Positions 8,501-18,595 are shown, numbered from the stretch's first letter. The stretch: 64,000 nt of DNA from CBDFGN01 sp965247065 (GCA_965247065.1 CBDFGN010000005.1:617664-681663); one strand, 5' to 3'. A program made the numbers and translations. The notes: a model not told the origin generated them from the sequence alone.

Positions 8501-9511
8501 TTAAAAATAAGCGCAATTAAAGTATTGGCCTAAGGCCAGCACTTCTTCCGCAAACTCAAAGGTCCGATCCCGTACTTGCTCCCAGTCATTTGATAGGTAC
8601 TTGGAGCCAATAACGTGCTCATTAGCATCCGGAAAGGCCTCTTTCCATTTCATAGGGGTTGGAGTACCCAACTGATCGAACATTTGTAACATTGCCGGCA
8701 CTGACACTGATTGGTCCTGATTCTCCTCGTCCCTATAGTAGTATCCCATATATACTGGCTGATGTACCTTCGCAAATGTCGCAGGTGTCATAGTGGCTTT
8801 GATAAGAGATCTCAGAGACACCAATCCCTCGATACGATATCGTGATGTCCAATATTGCTCTTCGGCAGGGCTTGACGGTGACCATTCACGGTACTTTCCT
8901 CCAAGGACCATGCGCGATATCTGTAGTCCCCAATGGCTACCCAGTATGAAAGCCGTAGGGTCAGAGAGATCAATATTGGGTGAAAACATGATCAGGCTGT
9001 GCAAATCAGCGTTGCCGCTGGCCAGAAACAGTGATAGCGTTCCTCCGGTAGAGGTGCTCATAAGAATGACCTGCTCTCCAATCTGCCGACCCACCGCTAC
9101 TGCAAATTTTGCCGATTCCAGGAGGTTTTCAGGGGTCATGTTTAAGAACGCATCAGGCTCCTCAAGGCCATGACCCTGCAAACGGCTGAGATAAAGGTTA
9201 CAGCCAAAACGCTTGGCAAACTCCGAATGTATCGGGGCACCTTCTGCCTGACTGGCCGAAAACCCATGCAAATAGACGACCGAATAGGGGGTGGGCATTT
9301 TAGCACTATCGTGCCATATGATCCTGGCTTGGTTATCTTCCTTCAAATCGAGTGCCTGTTCTTTTTTCAGGATCTCCTGTTCAAGAGCATGTCCGGTTAA
9401 TCCCAATTCTGGCAATTTGGTGTCTAATTTTGGTTCGTCAGGTGCCGGACCCATAAAGTAAACTATTGTGACCAGCAAAAGTACACCGAATCCCCACTTG
9501 TAACCGTTCAT
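8501..9511 (-). CDS. membrane-anchored alpha/beta hydrolase
   Basis: The 336-residue protein starts with a short positively flanked hydrophobic helix (GFGVLLLVTIVYFMG), suggesting an N-terminal anchor or signal. The rest looks like an alpha/beta hydrolase: VVYLHGFSAS oxyanion region, a nucleophile elbow SxSxG (ILMSTSTGGTLSL, with the first Gly of GxSxG replaced by Ser), and a late histidine in NEHVIGSKY that fits the catalytic His. Substrate unknown; carboxylesterase or lysophospholipase-like roles are possible. It overlaps the upstream TonB-like gene by 4 bp (ATGA), so the two are probably co-transcribed. Confidence 0.75.
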   Translation of the reverse strand: MNGYKWGFGVLLLVTIVYFMGPAPDEPKLDTKLPELGLTGHALEQEILKKEQALDLKEDNQARIIWHDSAKMPTPYSVVYLHGFSASQAEGAPIHSEFAKRFGCNLYLSRLQGHGLEEPDAFLNMTPENLLESAKFAVAVGRQIGEQVILMSTSTGGTLSLFLASGNADLHSLIMFSPNIDLSDPTAFILGSHWGLQISRMVLGGKYREWSPSSPAEEQYWTSRYRIEGLVSLRSLIKATMTPATFAKVHQPVYMGYYYRDEENQDQSVSVPAMLQMFDQLGTPTPMKWKEAFPDANEHVIGSKYLSNDWEQVRDRTFEFAEEVLALGQYFNCAYF

Positions 9512-9963
9512 AATGAATTGGGATCAAGTACAAAATCAATCGGCAAGACCAGCCTGACTTTTACCGGTTCACCATCTTTCTCACCTGGAACCCAGGGTCC
9601 AGAGGTACGGATCACCCGAATCGATTCCTGGTCGCAGCCAAGGCCTAGACTATCGAGGATCTTAATATTAGTAATAGACCCCGATTCGGTAACCACGAAC
9701 TCCAGTAGGACTCGACCACTGATTCCCTCCTGCCTGGCCTCCTCTGGGTAAATCAGGTTCCTGGTTACATGGGAACTGAGCGACCGAAACCCAGCTTGAG
9801 GTTGAGGCATACTTTCAACCTGGTTATACACCCTGTCAGAATCGGGGAAAAATTGACAACCAGGATTAATAAAAGAACAAATGGTAAGCACTACCAGGAG
9901 CTTAAGCCTGGCAAATAGCAACTGCAAACATTCCCAGGGTGAATTCCCTAGATTACAGAACAT
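9508..9963 (-). CDS. TonB C-terminal-domain protein
   Basis: The 151-residue product has a hydrophobic segment (LVVLTICSFINPGC) that ends in a possible lipobox. It continues into a TonB-like C-terminal domain: IYPEEARQEGISGRVLLEFVVTESGSI and later IRTSGPWVPGEKDGEPVKVRLVLPIDF. Such domains contact TonB-dependent receptors or act as small periplasmic partners. It lacks the long proline-rich spacer of a classical TonB, so a true energy-transducing role is uncertain. The hydrolase gene follows with a 4-bp overlap. The true start may be internal, nearer the hydrophobic segment. Confidence 0.7.
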   Translation of the reverse strand: MFCNLGNSPWECLQLLFARLKLLVVLTICSFINPGCQFFPDSDRVYNQVESMPQPQAGFRSLSSHVTRNLIYPEEARQEGISGRVLLEFVVTESGSITNIKILDSLGLGCDQESIRVIRTSGPWVPGEKDGEPVKVRLVLPIDFVLDPNSL

Positions 9964-10003
9964 TTATCTTTAAATTTAGCGAGGTTTTAACCTGATCAAA
10001 CTT

Positions 10004-11074
10004 ATGAAAAAATTGTGGCCTTTATTGATTCTTGTTGTAGGGATATTGCTAGGAACCTATTGGACCTATCCGGTTATACCCTTCCAACCCGAGATCCGGA
10101 TCAAAAATCCGGAGGCGGGCATCACCCCGTCTAGTATTGAAGACGTGGTTGATGCTTTATTATCATCACTGGATGCAGAACAACTGAAGGCTGCAGAATT
10201 CTCCTTTGATCATGAAGAACGGTACAATTTTAACTATGTGCCCATTGCCAGAAAAGGGTTACCCTTGAAGCAGTTGAACCCCTCTCAGAAGGAATTGGTA
10301 ATGGACGTTTTGAGAACTGCCATGAGCCCCGATGGGATTCGCAGGATCCAGGGAATTATGGAATTGGAGGGAATCCTGAGAGAGCTTGAAGGCCATGGTC
10401 CAAACAGCACTTACCGGGATCCGCAGAAATACTACTTTTCGGTATTTGGTACACCCTCGGTGTCAGGTCCATGGGGATGGAGATTTGAGGGGCATCATTT
10501 GTCACTAAATTTTACCTCCATTAATAACAAGCTCGTTTCGGCCACTCCCTCATTTATGGGTGCGAATCCGGCCAAAGTTCTCCAGGGCGCGCGTAAGGAT
10601 TGGAGACTCTTAAGGCAGGAGGAGGAAATGGGAAGGAGTCTGGTCACCAGCCTAAATGAGTCTCAAATGGTGAAGGCCGTGTTCAGCGACATAGCTCCCA
10701 AAGAGATCCTTACCGCTTCCGAAAGGACGGCCCAGATTACTGGGGAAATTGGTATTAGATATTCTGAGCTGAATCCAACACAGCAGCAACTGATGATGGA
10801 TTTGATCGACCTTTACCTTGGGCGGATGAGCCCATCGATCCAGGCTGAACATACGCAGAAGCTGAAAGTCCAAGGGCTTGATGATATCCTATTCGCCTGG
10901 GCAGGTACGGTCGAACCTGGAGGAGGACACTATTACCGAATTCAAACCCTTGATTTTTTGCTTGAATATGATAACACCCAAAATGGTGCCAACCATATTC
11001 ATACAGTATGGCGGGGGTTTGATAGTGATTTTGGAGACGATTTGCTACAGAGGCACTACGATGATCAGCACTGA
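10004..11074 (+). CDS. DUF3500 family exported protein
   Basis: The 356-residue protein starts with one hydrophobic segment (LWPLLILVVGILLGTYWTY), likely a signal anchor, and then matches the DUF3500 pattern. It has EERYNFNYVPIARKGLPLKQLNP, SPDGIRRIQGIMELEGILRELEG, YYFSVFGTPSVSGPWGWRFEGHHLSLNF and a C-terminal GGGHYYRIQTLDFLLEYDNTQNGANHIHTVWRGFDSDFGDDLL. Biochemical function of the family is not known. It is transcribed divergently from the TonB-like gene and converges on the LRR operon with only 10 bp between the stops. Confidence 0.8.
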   Translation: MKKLWPLLILVVGILLGTYWTYPVIPFQPEIRIKNPEAGITPSSIEDVVDALLSSLDAEQLKAAEFSFDHEERYNFNYVPIARKGLPLKQLNPSQKELVMDVLRTAMSPDGIRRIQGIMELEGILRELEGHGPNSTYRDPQKYYFSVFGTPSVSGPWGWRFEGHHLSLNFTSINNKLVSATPSFMGANPAKVLQGARKDWRLLRQEEEMGRSLVTSLNESQMVKAVFSDIAPKEILTASERTAQITGEIGIRYSELNPTQQQLMMDLIDLYLGRMSPSIQAEHTQKLKVQGLDDILFAWAGTVEPGGGHYYRIQTLDFLLEYDNTQNGANHIHTVWRGFDSDFGDDLLQRHYDDQH

Positions 11075-11084
11075 ACCATCCTGA

Positions 11085-13643
11085 TCAATAGTAGACTACC
11101 TCGCAATGAGGATGGCCCTCCTGAAAGCTCTTGACCGCTTTAGCGGATAGTTTAGTATTGTAGCACTTCAGCACCTCAAGGCGCTTTAATCGGTCAAGGG
11201 GCTTCAAATTCTTTATGGGGGTGCTGTAGCACTCCAACTGGCGCAATTCAATGAGATTCTCCACTCCCTTTAGACTCTTGACCTTGGTTCCCGAGATCTT
11301 TAGCACCGCAAGAGACCTCATTTCGTTGAGTGGACTTAAGTCAACCACCGCCGTGTTTTCGATATCCAGGGATTCCAAGAAGGGTAGGGAGCTTATCGGA
11401 ATCAAATCAGAAACTGGGTTTTTGGGCAATTGAAGATGTTTCAAAGATGTCGCGAATCGGAGAGGGGCTAGGTTAGTGGTGTTGGTGCCAACCAGTTTCA
11501 GGGATTCGATCCGTATAAGTCGCTCCACAGGAACAAGGTCCGGGAATTCTGAATCCTCCACGCTGAGCTCATCCAGAAACGTCATTCGGTGCAGATCCCT
11601 AGAACCTGGTTCACCTTCAAGGTTGATGTGGCGCTTGAGTTCTTGTCGCCATTTGGGGGACAATGAATTCCACCAGTCCTTCAGCACGGTGGTTTGATAG
11701 GTCACCACACAATCCGGATTGTTGTCGATAAACTCGGCTACCTCGTTATCGTCAAGGAAACTGCCATCTGCATGTACCAGCTCCAGGCTTCTAATTCCGT
11801 ATAATGGGGAGAGGGTTCTCACCCCTGTGTTTTCAATAAATATTTGCTTTAAATACCAGTGATTCTCGAGGCCGCTTAGCTCGTCGACCGGGGTCGAGTT
11901 GAGATTCACCGCGCTCAACAAGGCGAGTTCTCCCAACGAGTGGATCGCTCTGATGGATGTTTGGCTTACGTCAATTTCCTCAAGCATGCCAAGGTCCTCT
12001 AAAGGTTCTAAATCAACTACGTGGGTTTTGGAAATATTTATCCTTCTTAGTTTCTCCAAGCCTCTTACTGGATTTAGATCGTCCACCGGCGTGCTGCGGC
12101 AGTCCAGCTCTTCAAGATTTACCATTATCCAGATTGGCTCTAAACTAGGAATGTCCGTTCTCCCGGAAATGTCCAGTTTTTGGATCTTTATCACCTTCCC
12201 AAGATCCTCCTTTGACAAAGGTTCCTCAAGTCCACTCTCGGACAACAGAAGATCCCTCCAAACAGCATCCGTTCCTGCCCACCACTCGGACAAAACCTCT
12301 GATTTGAAGATCAATGATCTTTCAGGATTAAGGTCAGTGAATCGCCGGGCTTCCTCCACAGAAATCGGAGTATTATCGGCATAAACTCTTTCAATCGCTG
12401 GCAGATCCATTATGGGCTTTAGGCTTCCAATGCGGGTTTCATTGAAAGAAAGGATTTTTAGATATGACTGGGATTCAAGAGGCCCTAAGTCTATTACCAA
12501 AGTTCTATCGAGTCTCAATTCCCGAAGGCTGTCCAAGCCACGGGTCGGTTCCAAAGACGAAACGAAAGTTCGGGACAGGTCCAAATTCCGAAGCCTTTTC
12601 AGGCCCTCGATTCCTTCAAGACTCGAAAGCTGGGAATTGGAGCAGTCTAACGCTCGGAGGGAGGCTATTCCTTTCAAGTCGGCTAATTCCAGGATCTGGG
12701 TGTTTTTGAAATCGAGATGGGTCAAATTTCTAAAGCCACTTATGGGCTGGAGGTTCAGAACGGCGGTACCACCTATATCGAGCTCAGTAATTTTTATGGC
12801 GTACTTGATTGCCTGTAAATCCTCGACCTTGGTGTTACTGAGGTGAAGTGTTTCCAGGTTGGTCAAGGTTCTAATAGGAAAAAGGTCCTCAATCTTAGTA
12901 TTCGATATATTCAAAACCTTGAGTTCGGTTAATTCGGAAACGGGGTGCAAATCGGTAATGTAGAGATTGAACGACAGGTCCAACTCCTCTATTTGGGCCA
13001 CCTCAAGGATTTGCGAATGAGTCAGGCTGGCTTGAACGCCAATTTTGCTGCTGAGGATATCGGTCCATTCAAGCGAGAGGTTTTCCCACCAGCTGAACAA
13101 TTCGGTTTCTCGACTTAGGCCAGTTGTATAGATGCTGGCGATCTTTAGGTCATTCTGAACTGGGTCCAGATTTATCTCGATGTAACGAGTGTGGTTATTG
13201 TTAATGCTATCCCCATCAAGGTTGAACCCTGCAAGGTTTCGATTGCACGTAACCTTGAAAAATGGATCTCCGGCTTCGGTCTGACTATATTCTATCGTTT
13301 GTACTTCATAGGCGAATTTCACCTCACGGTAGAAAAAATCAACATCCTTCAAATAGGCTTGCACGTCCTTGTTTGTAACCATCTCGCGATTCTCGACCAG
13401 GTCATCCTCTATCTGCACCTCCGAATCTTTAAAGAACTTCAAGTAACTCTGGCTAATGATGATTTCCTTCTCCGATGTAGGAGTCTTTGGATCCCCTAAT
13501 GTGTTGAGGGTAAACTCAAAAAAAGAAATGAGTAGTTGCACCTTAGATTCAAAGTCCTGGATTGAGATTTCCTGGCATAAAACCGGAGTGGAATTCAAAG
13601 ACATCAGTAGGACTAAGAAAAACGGAACGGAGCTCCTAATCAT
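11085..13643 (-). CDS. exported leucine-rich-repeat protein
   Basis: The 852-residue protein has a clear signal peptide (FFLVLLMSLNSTPVLCQ). An N-terminal domain of ~190 residues is followed by three blocks of ~22-residue leucine-rich repeats of the SDS22/internalin kind, with the pattern xLxxLDISxTxVxDLxPLxGLxxL. Each block is preceded by a WW-containing spacer (for example SWWENLSLEWTDIL, EWWAGTDAVWRDLL, DWWNSLSPKWRQEL), so the protein is a threefold array of spacer plus repeats. Repeats like these bind other proteins; no enzyme domain is seen. It is the last gene of a four-gene operon of exported proteins and overlaps the preceding gene by 8 bp. Confidence 0.85.
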   Translation of the reverse strand: MIRSSVPFFLVLLMSLNSTPVLCQEISIQDFESKVQLLISFFEFTLNTLGDPKTPTSEKEIIISQSYLKFFKDSEVQIEDDLVENREMVTNKDVQAYLKDVDFFYREVKFAYEVQTIEYSQTEAGDPFFKVTCNRNLAGFNLDGDSINNNHTRYIEINLDPVQNDLKIASIYTTGLSRETELFSWWENLSLEWTDILSSKIGVQASLTHSQILEVAQIEELDLSFNLYITDLHPVSELTELKVLNISNTKIEDLFPIRTLTNLETLHLSNTKVEDLQAIKYAIKITELDIGGTAVLNLQPISGFRNLTHLDFKNTQILELADLKGIASLRALDCSNSQLSSLEGIEGLKRLRNLDLSRTFVSSLEPTRGLDSLRELRLDRTLVIDLGPLESQSYLKILSFNETRIGSLKPIMDLPAIERVYADNTPISVEEARRFTDLNPERSLIFKSEVLSEWWAGTDAVWRDLLLSESGLEEPLSKEDLGKVIKIQKLDISGRTDIPSLEPIWIMVNLEELDCRSTPVDDLNPVRGLEKLRRINISKTHVVDLEPLEDLGMLEEIDVSQTSIRAIHSLGELALLSAVNLNSTPVDELSGLENHWYLKQIFIENTGVRTLSPLYGIRSLELVHADGSFLDDNEVAEFIDNNPDCVVTYQTTVLKDWWNSLSPKWRQELKRHINLEGEPGSRDLHRMTFLDELSVEDSEFPDLVPVERLIRIESLKLVGTNTTNLAPLRFATSLKHLQLPKNPVSDLIPISSLPFLESLDIENTAVVDLSPLNEMRSLAVLKISGTKVKSLKGVENLIELRQLECYSTPIKNLKPLDRLKRLEVLKCYNTKLSAKAVKSFQEGHPHCEVVYY

Positions 13644-14469
13644 TTCCTAAGAGAATGAAGCTTTCAAGAGCTTCTTTTTCCTGTAATGAATTCAAGCGAG
13701 TTAAATCGGTAATGAGCCATCCTGTGTTATAACCGGACCGATTCAGCTCATTTACCTGAAAGTACCAATTATCAATCTGGAAGAAATGAAACCTAACGTG
13801 CCTAACTGACTTAAACTCTAGGTCTCCCTGTTTGATTGAGTAAAGGAAAAGAGTAAGCTGGTCGGGTTGGAACCCTTTTTGGGTGTAGAGCTCCACCTTG
13901 GCAGGGTCATCAAACGCATTTTGTAAATTCATGAAATACAGTTCATGGCTCAAGGGGTGCAGGAATGTAGAGGTATCAAGGCTATCCAGATCCCAAATGC
14001 TTTCAAACGGTTCAAAGTAGAGTTGGGTGATTACCCATTTAGACCCCACTGGTTCCTCCTGCAACTTCAAAAACAGAATCGCATCCATTTCTCTGCCTGA
14101 ATACATAAAATTCGCTCTCACCTCGGAAAACCACCCACCCCCGTGAAAGTCAAGGTATTTTGAGTTGCTTTTTTTCAGCAGGCCGGAAATGAAATCCTGT
14201 TTCAAATCCTGAGGCAAACGGTCATTTTCTTTGTCGAAAAGCATGGCCAGATATTTCTTCCGAAATTTGGCGTTACGGTAGCCCTTGTCCCCGGGATAAA
14301 GACGATTACCGTCCAGATCCTCCTCGCTATTGAACCGGCGAAAGAACTGATTTAATTGTTTGGTGGCTGAATAGAGTCGGGATTCGTCCCCGTGGTACCG
14401 TGGCACTCCGTTTTGAGCGTTGCTCAGAGTGCAAACCAACAGCAGGGCTACAATGCCAATTGATTTCAT
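13636..14469 (-). CDS. exported protein of unknown function
   Basis: The 277-residue protein has a signal peptide (MKSIGIVALLLVCTLSNAQ) and no family I recognise. The mature part is rich in aromatic and charged residues (YFEPFESIWDLDSLDTSTFLH, HVRFHFFQIDNWYFQVNELN) and looks like a compact secreted or periplasmic domain. It overlaps its neighbours on both sides (4 bp upstream, 8 bp downstream), tying it to the LRR protein and the two small exported proteins ahead of it. Confidence 0.7.
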   Translation of the reverse strand: MKSIGIVALLLVCTLSNAQNGVPRYHGDESRLYSATKQLNQFFRRFNSEEDLDGNRLYPGDKGYRNAKFRKKYLAMLFDKENDRLPQDLKQDFISGLLKKSNSKYLDFHGGGWFSEVRANFMYSGREMDAILFLKLQEEPVGSKWVITQLYFEPFESIWDLDSLDTSTFLHPLSHELYFMNLQNAFDDPAKVELYTQKGFQPDQLTLFLYSIKQGDLEFKSVRHVRFHFFQIDNWYFQVNELNRSGYNTGWLITDLTRLNSLQEKEALESFILLGND

Positions 14470-15041
14470 TCAGTGGTTTCAGTCACCCGGATGTCGCCCA
14501 AAAGCACGTCCCAGAAACCAATCAAGCGACCTCCGATTTGTGTTTTCTTGCGCTCGACGTAGACGGTGATGTCTTTCTTAGTGGTGTCCTTGTACTGAAG
14601 TCCGTCGTCTGATGTCCCTTCAAACCTTTGATAAACAGTAATTACCCCCACATAACGCCCATCAGGTTGCAGTTCAAGGTCACTTATATACTGAATGTTG
14701 TACCATTTGATATTGACCTTATCATAGTTCAGAGCCATGAGTCTTTCAAGGTATTTCCGGATCGGATAATAGTTTATTTCATCCCTACCAAGTGAAGAGA
14801 CGCCCATTTGCGCGTTTTCGGCAAATAGCTCCAGCGCCCGCTCAATTACCCGGCTGGCCTCTGAAAATGGGGTTTCCTTGTTGCCGATGATACTAATATA
14901 ACGGCTTAGATCATTGACCTTTTCAAGTGCCAAGGAGTCAATTGCGGCCTTTCTTTCAGGGCTGACATCATTTTGAGCGCCCAGGTTAGAAACGCCAGTG
15001 ATCAGTACAACCGTTATTACGATAATAGTGAGCCTCATCAT
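14466..15041 (-). CDS. exported protein of unknown function
   Basis: The 191-residue protein begins with a signal peptide (MMRLTIIVITVVLITGVSNLGAQ). The mature part resembles a small NTF2-like or cystatin-like domain in having alternating strands (VNIKWYNIQYISDLELQPDGRYVGVITVYQRFEG) and a C-terminal DITVYVERKKTQIGGRLIGFWDVLLGDIRVTE. I do not assign a family. It lies 2 bp after the lipoprotein gene and overlaps the next gene by 4 bp, so it is the second gene of the operon. Confidence 0.7.
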   Translation of the reverse strand: MMRLTIIVITVVLITGVSNLGAQNDVSPERKAAIDSLALEKVNDLSRYISIIGNKETPFSEASRVIERALELFAENAQMGVSSLGRDEINYYPIRKYLERLMALNYDKVNIKWYNIQYISDLELQPDGRYVGVITVYQRFEGTSDDGLQYKDTTKKDITVYVERKKTQIGGRLIGFWDVLLGDIRVTETTE

Positions 15042-15043
15042 AT

Positions 15044-15706
15044 TTATTTCTTTATTAATTCTACCTCCGAAATCTTCCCGTTTGCATCAAATACCAGATT
15101 TTCTATATCATTGGGGTTCTTTTTTTGGTCTTTCAGATACTCAAGGTATTTCTTGATGGTCGTCGGCTCGTCGTAGTCATTCTCTCCCTGGAATTTACCT
15201 ATGATTATCAAGACGGGGACATCGCCTGAACCAAATAGTTGCAATGCTTCATCGATGTTTTTATTTGCGGAAGTAATTGAGGGAGCTGAGGCTATGGCCC
15301 CGAAGTAGCGATTAAGCCAATCTTGGGGCGATCCTGCTGCTTCCACCGCTTCAGCCTCGGTCCGTTTCCTTTCTTCTTCATCCCGAGCCATCTTCAATCC
15401 TGCGGTCTGCTCCTCGAGTTTCGCGATAAGCTCCTGGACTCCCTCATCTTGAATATTGCGGGCCTTAACCTCCTCCAAACCTCTTTGTTTTTCTTGGATT
15501 GTCAGGCTATTGTCCGCCAACAGATCATTCAGCTCAGCTTTTGCGGCTTCTACTGCTGCCATTTCTGCCTCCATGGCAGCTTGCTCTTGAGCCTCCAATG
15601 CTTTTTTTTGACTTTTGCATCCCCCCAGGTTAAGTCCCATCATTAGACAAAAAATGATCGGTGCGAGAGATAGATAATTTGAACGATCAAATCCAGACAT
15701 TCTCAT
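15044..15706 (-). CDS. coiled-coil lipoprotein
   Basis: The 220-residue protein has a lipoprotein signal with lipobox LGGC (LMMGLNLGGCKS). A long Ala/Glu-rich helix follows (KALEAQEQAAMEAEMAAVEA and on to about residue 120), predicted as coiled coil. The C-terminal ~100 residues form a small domain with IIGKFQGENDYDEPTTIKKYLEYLKD and ISEVELIKK. It is the first gene of the operon leading to the LRR protein. A cell-envelope complex made of the four products is a reasonable inference, but no function can be read from the sequence. Confidence 0.7.
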   Translation of the reverse strand: MRMSGFDRSNYLSLAPIIFCLMMGLNLGGCKSQKKALEAQEQAAMEAEMAAVEAAKAELNDLLADNSLTIQEKQRGLEEVKARNIQDEGVQELIAKLEEQTAGLKMARDEEERKRTEAEAVEAAGSPQDWLNRYFGAIASAPSITSANKNIDEALQLFGSGDVPVLIIIGKFQGENDYDEPTTIKKYLEYLKDQKKNPNDIENLVFDANGKISEVELIKK

Positions 15707-16073
15707 AAAGGGTTAGATGAAATACAAATCAGAACAAATAACTCTAGAATTCAAAAACTTATTATCCGCAACTCTATTTGTTTAGATTTCCACTACCCAA
15801 ACTTCATACCAAAGATTAATGAACACTAAATCAATGGTCTTCTCAGTGTGCAACTCGGATGATTAATTGAGGACCCGGAAGAACTTGAGTTTTTGCAACT
15901 TTTCCATCGAGGGGAATGCCCGACTTATGAATAGTTGGCCCTATCAGCTCGCAAATCGCAGAAGACGCCCGAAGCACCGAAAATGCTCCAAAATAGCATC
16001 AAACCCGCTTTTTGGAGACCCCCAAAAAAAGTTAAAAATATTAATTGTTATCTTGCTAGAAATCGCCTTTTTG
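15707..16073 (+). other. divergent intergenic region
   Basis: A 367-bp stretch between two divergent genes, AT-rich, with no convincing gene. A weak reading frame continues upstream of the OmpA-family gene from 15867 but shows no protein-like composition. It must hold promoters for both directions; none could be named with confidence. Confidence 0.4.
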
Positions 16074-18109
16074 ATGATGAGCAGGAAGTTATGGAGACAG
16101 AGGATGACCCTGCTGGTGGGCAGCCTGGTTATTGCTTCGTCGATTTATAGTCATTCTCTTGCCCAGCAAGATTCTGCTGAAATTGCCTCGGATTTCATTG
16201 AGATGGGCCTTGACGTATTCGACTTCGCTCATCGGAAACAGGCCAGGGAGTTGTTCACCAATGCGATAATGTACGACCATGATAATGCCTTTGCGCACTT
16301 CATGGTTGGCCAATCGATTATGCTGACGGTACATAGGGAGGAGTCGCTGCCTTATTTTCTAACCGCCTACGATCTCGATCCGAAGGTAAATGATTCGATC
16401 CTTTTCATGATCGGTAAAGCATATCATTATACAGAAGAGTTCACCAAGGCTATTGAATATTACCAGTTGCATAAGCAAGAACTGGCCCGAAGTTTGGATT
16501 TTGGGAAGGCCAGAGAAATTGATCTGGTTAATCGCAAGATATTTGAATGCCGCAATGGGTTGATCTTTAAGGCGCATCCGGTTGACGTTGAGATCACCAA
16601 CCTCGGTGACAAGGTGAACACCGAGTTTCCCGAATACGCGCCTGCGATAAGGGCTGATGAAATGGTTTTGATGTTCACCTCGAGAAGGGAGGATAACGTA
16701 AATCCCAATTTGGCGGACGACCATGCTTTTTACGAAGATGTTTACATTTCGAATTTCGAAGATGGTAATTGGCAGGCGGCTGTTAATATTGGCGCCCCCA
16801 TTAACACCCTATATCATAACGCCAGTATCGGCCTCTCACCAGATGGTAAAGAATTATTCTTATATAGCGATGACAATGGTGGCGATGTTATGGTTTCCTT
16901 CATGGATGATCAGGGCAGCTGGTCGGAACCAGTCCCAATTCGTGGGGAGGTCAACACCGAATATCTGGAGAGTTCGGCCACCATAACCAACGACAGGCAG
17001 ACTTTGTACTTTACCAGCAATCGACCTGGTGGTCTAGGGGGTACTGATATCTGGTCGTCCCAACTCAGCCCGGGCGGCCGCTGGAAGGCTCCGGTAAACC
17101 AGGGTGCCCTGATAAACACCGAATTTGACGAGGATGGCGCCTTCATATCCTCGGATGGTCAACACCTTTATTTTAGCTCTTACGGGCATTATGGAATGGG
17201 TGATTTGGATATTTACCGCTCTGAACGGAATAAGGACAAGCTATGGACAGAACCGCTGAATCTGGGATATCCAATTAATTCAGTAGAGGACGATATATAC
17301 TTTGTGCTGTCTGGCGACGAAAAGCATGCCTACTATTCCTCCGTGAAATTTGATAGCTGGGGGAGCAGGATATTTACAAAGTTAATCTGGAGGAATACGA
17401 GCCGATCGATATTCGGAATTTGGCCGAAAAAAAATCCATTGAGGATCAGACCTCAGGAAGAATTCAACTAACCGTGGTTGACCGCGAGTCTCAGAGCCCC
17501 CTGGAGGTGCAGGTCAAACTCACAACCGAACAAGGTATTGTAATCAACCCGGTATCCTTGGAGGATCGCAAGTACGACTTCGAACTGCCAGATCAAGCAA
17601 GTACGTTGTATCACCTGGAGATAGCCGTGGATCCGCCGATCGCGAAGGTAGAGGACCCTGGTCTTTTGGTGGTCAATCCATCCCCATCTTCTTCAAGTGG
17701 ACTTGAGCGTGCGCTTGGGAATCCGGAGAATCCGATTCCGACTACCCCTACTCCCCCGGCGGATGACAGGAGTAGGATTATAGTGATGGTATATCATGCC
17801 TTTAACAGCGCTTTGCCAAAGTCTTTTGACAACCTCGACTATGTTAGTATTTTGCTCAGAAAGCGGCCTGAGCTAACTCTGGAAATAAAAAGCCATACCG
17901 ACAACGTCGGTAATCCGGAATATAATAAGGGCTTGTCAGAAGCTCGGGCTGCGAACGTGCGCAATTATATTTTGAAAAGAGGAATTGATAAGGCCCGGAT
18001 CCAATCGGCCGGATCAGGGGACTCCGAACCATTAGCGGCTAACGATTCCCGCGAAGGCCGTAGGCTAAATCGAAGAACTGAGGTTTCGCTAATTGACCCA
18101 ACCTATTAG
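16074..18109 (+). pseudogene. OmpA-family TPR/PD40 protein, split by a one-base frameshift
   Basis: Two overlapping frames together encode one typical Bacteroidota protein. The order is signal peptide (TLLVGSLVIASSIYSHSLAQ); TPR helices; a PD40 beta-propeller with repeats such as LYFTSNRPGGLGGTDIW and YFSSYGHYGMGDLDIYRS; a small CNA/carboxypeptidase-regulatory domain; and an OmpA peptidoglycan-binding domain (IKSHTDNVGNPEYNKGLSEARAANV). The first frame leaves the family sense at the G5 run 17359-17363. Adding one G would give DSWGEQDIYKVNLEEYEP and join the second frame without loss. The ATG at 16074 is chosen because it directly precedes the signal peptide. Relatives include PorE-like and gliding-associated outer-membrane anchors. 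Real mutation, phase variation and sequencing error are all possible. Confidence 0.85.
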
Positions 18110-18118
18110 AATTCTGAC

Positions 18119-18589
18119 TTGATAAGTCGCGTTTCTCTAATTCTCTTCTTTGCTGCCGCGACGACCCTGGGGCGCGCCCAGAGGTATGAATTTCCTGGTA
18201 TCAATTTGGAATTCTCGGTACCGGACGATTGGACAGGTCAACAGAAAAAAGGGGTCTATATGTTTTCGTCATCCACGCAGACCGGAATGCTGTTCATTTA
18301 CCCCAACCGTTACTCCTCAACAATGCAGATGGAAGACGATGCCAAGCAAGGAATTATCGATCCTACCTCCGGTACTTCGATTCAACTTGAGAGTGACATC
18401 ACCTATTATCAGGATGGCATTGGGGCCGAGTTTTCGGGAAGCATTTTAGGTTATGGAGCGAAAGCCTATATTATTAATTTGCTGATCCCCCAAGGTGGAG
18501 GCTTGACTATAATCGCTGCCACCGCTCCTCAACTATACTCAGATGAATTTCGTAGTTACGCTGAGGACATTATGCGTAGTCTAAATTAA
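18119..18589 (+). CDS. small exported protein of unknown function
   Basis: The 156-residue product begins at a TTG with a good signal peptide (MISRVSLILFFAAATTLGRAQ). The mature part reads like a small secreted domain of the kind that predicts lipid or protein binding (FSVPDDWTGQQKKGVYMFSS, GLTIIAATAPQLYSDEFRSYAEDIMRSL), but no family is recognised. It starts 9 bp after the OmpA-family gene and is followed 6 bp later by arsC, so the genes may be co-transcribed. Confidence 0.6.
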   Translation: MISRVSLILFFAAATTLGRAQRYEFPGINLEFSVPDDWTGQQKKGVYMFSSSTQTGMLFIYPNRYSSTMQMEDDAKQGIIDPTSGTSIQLESDITYYQDGIGAEFSGSILGYGAKAYIINLLIPQGGGLTIIAATAPQLYSDEFRSYAEDIMRSLN

Positions 18590-18595
18590 TTAACG

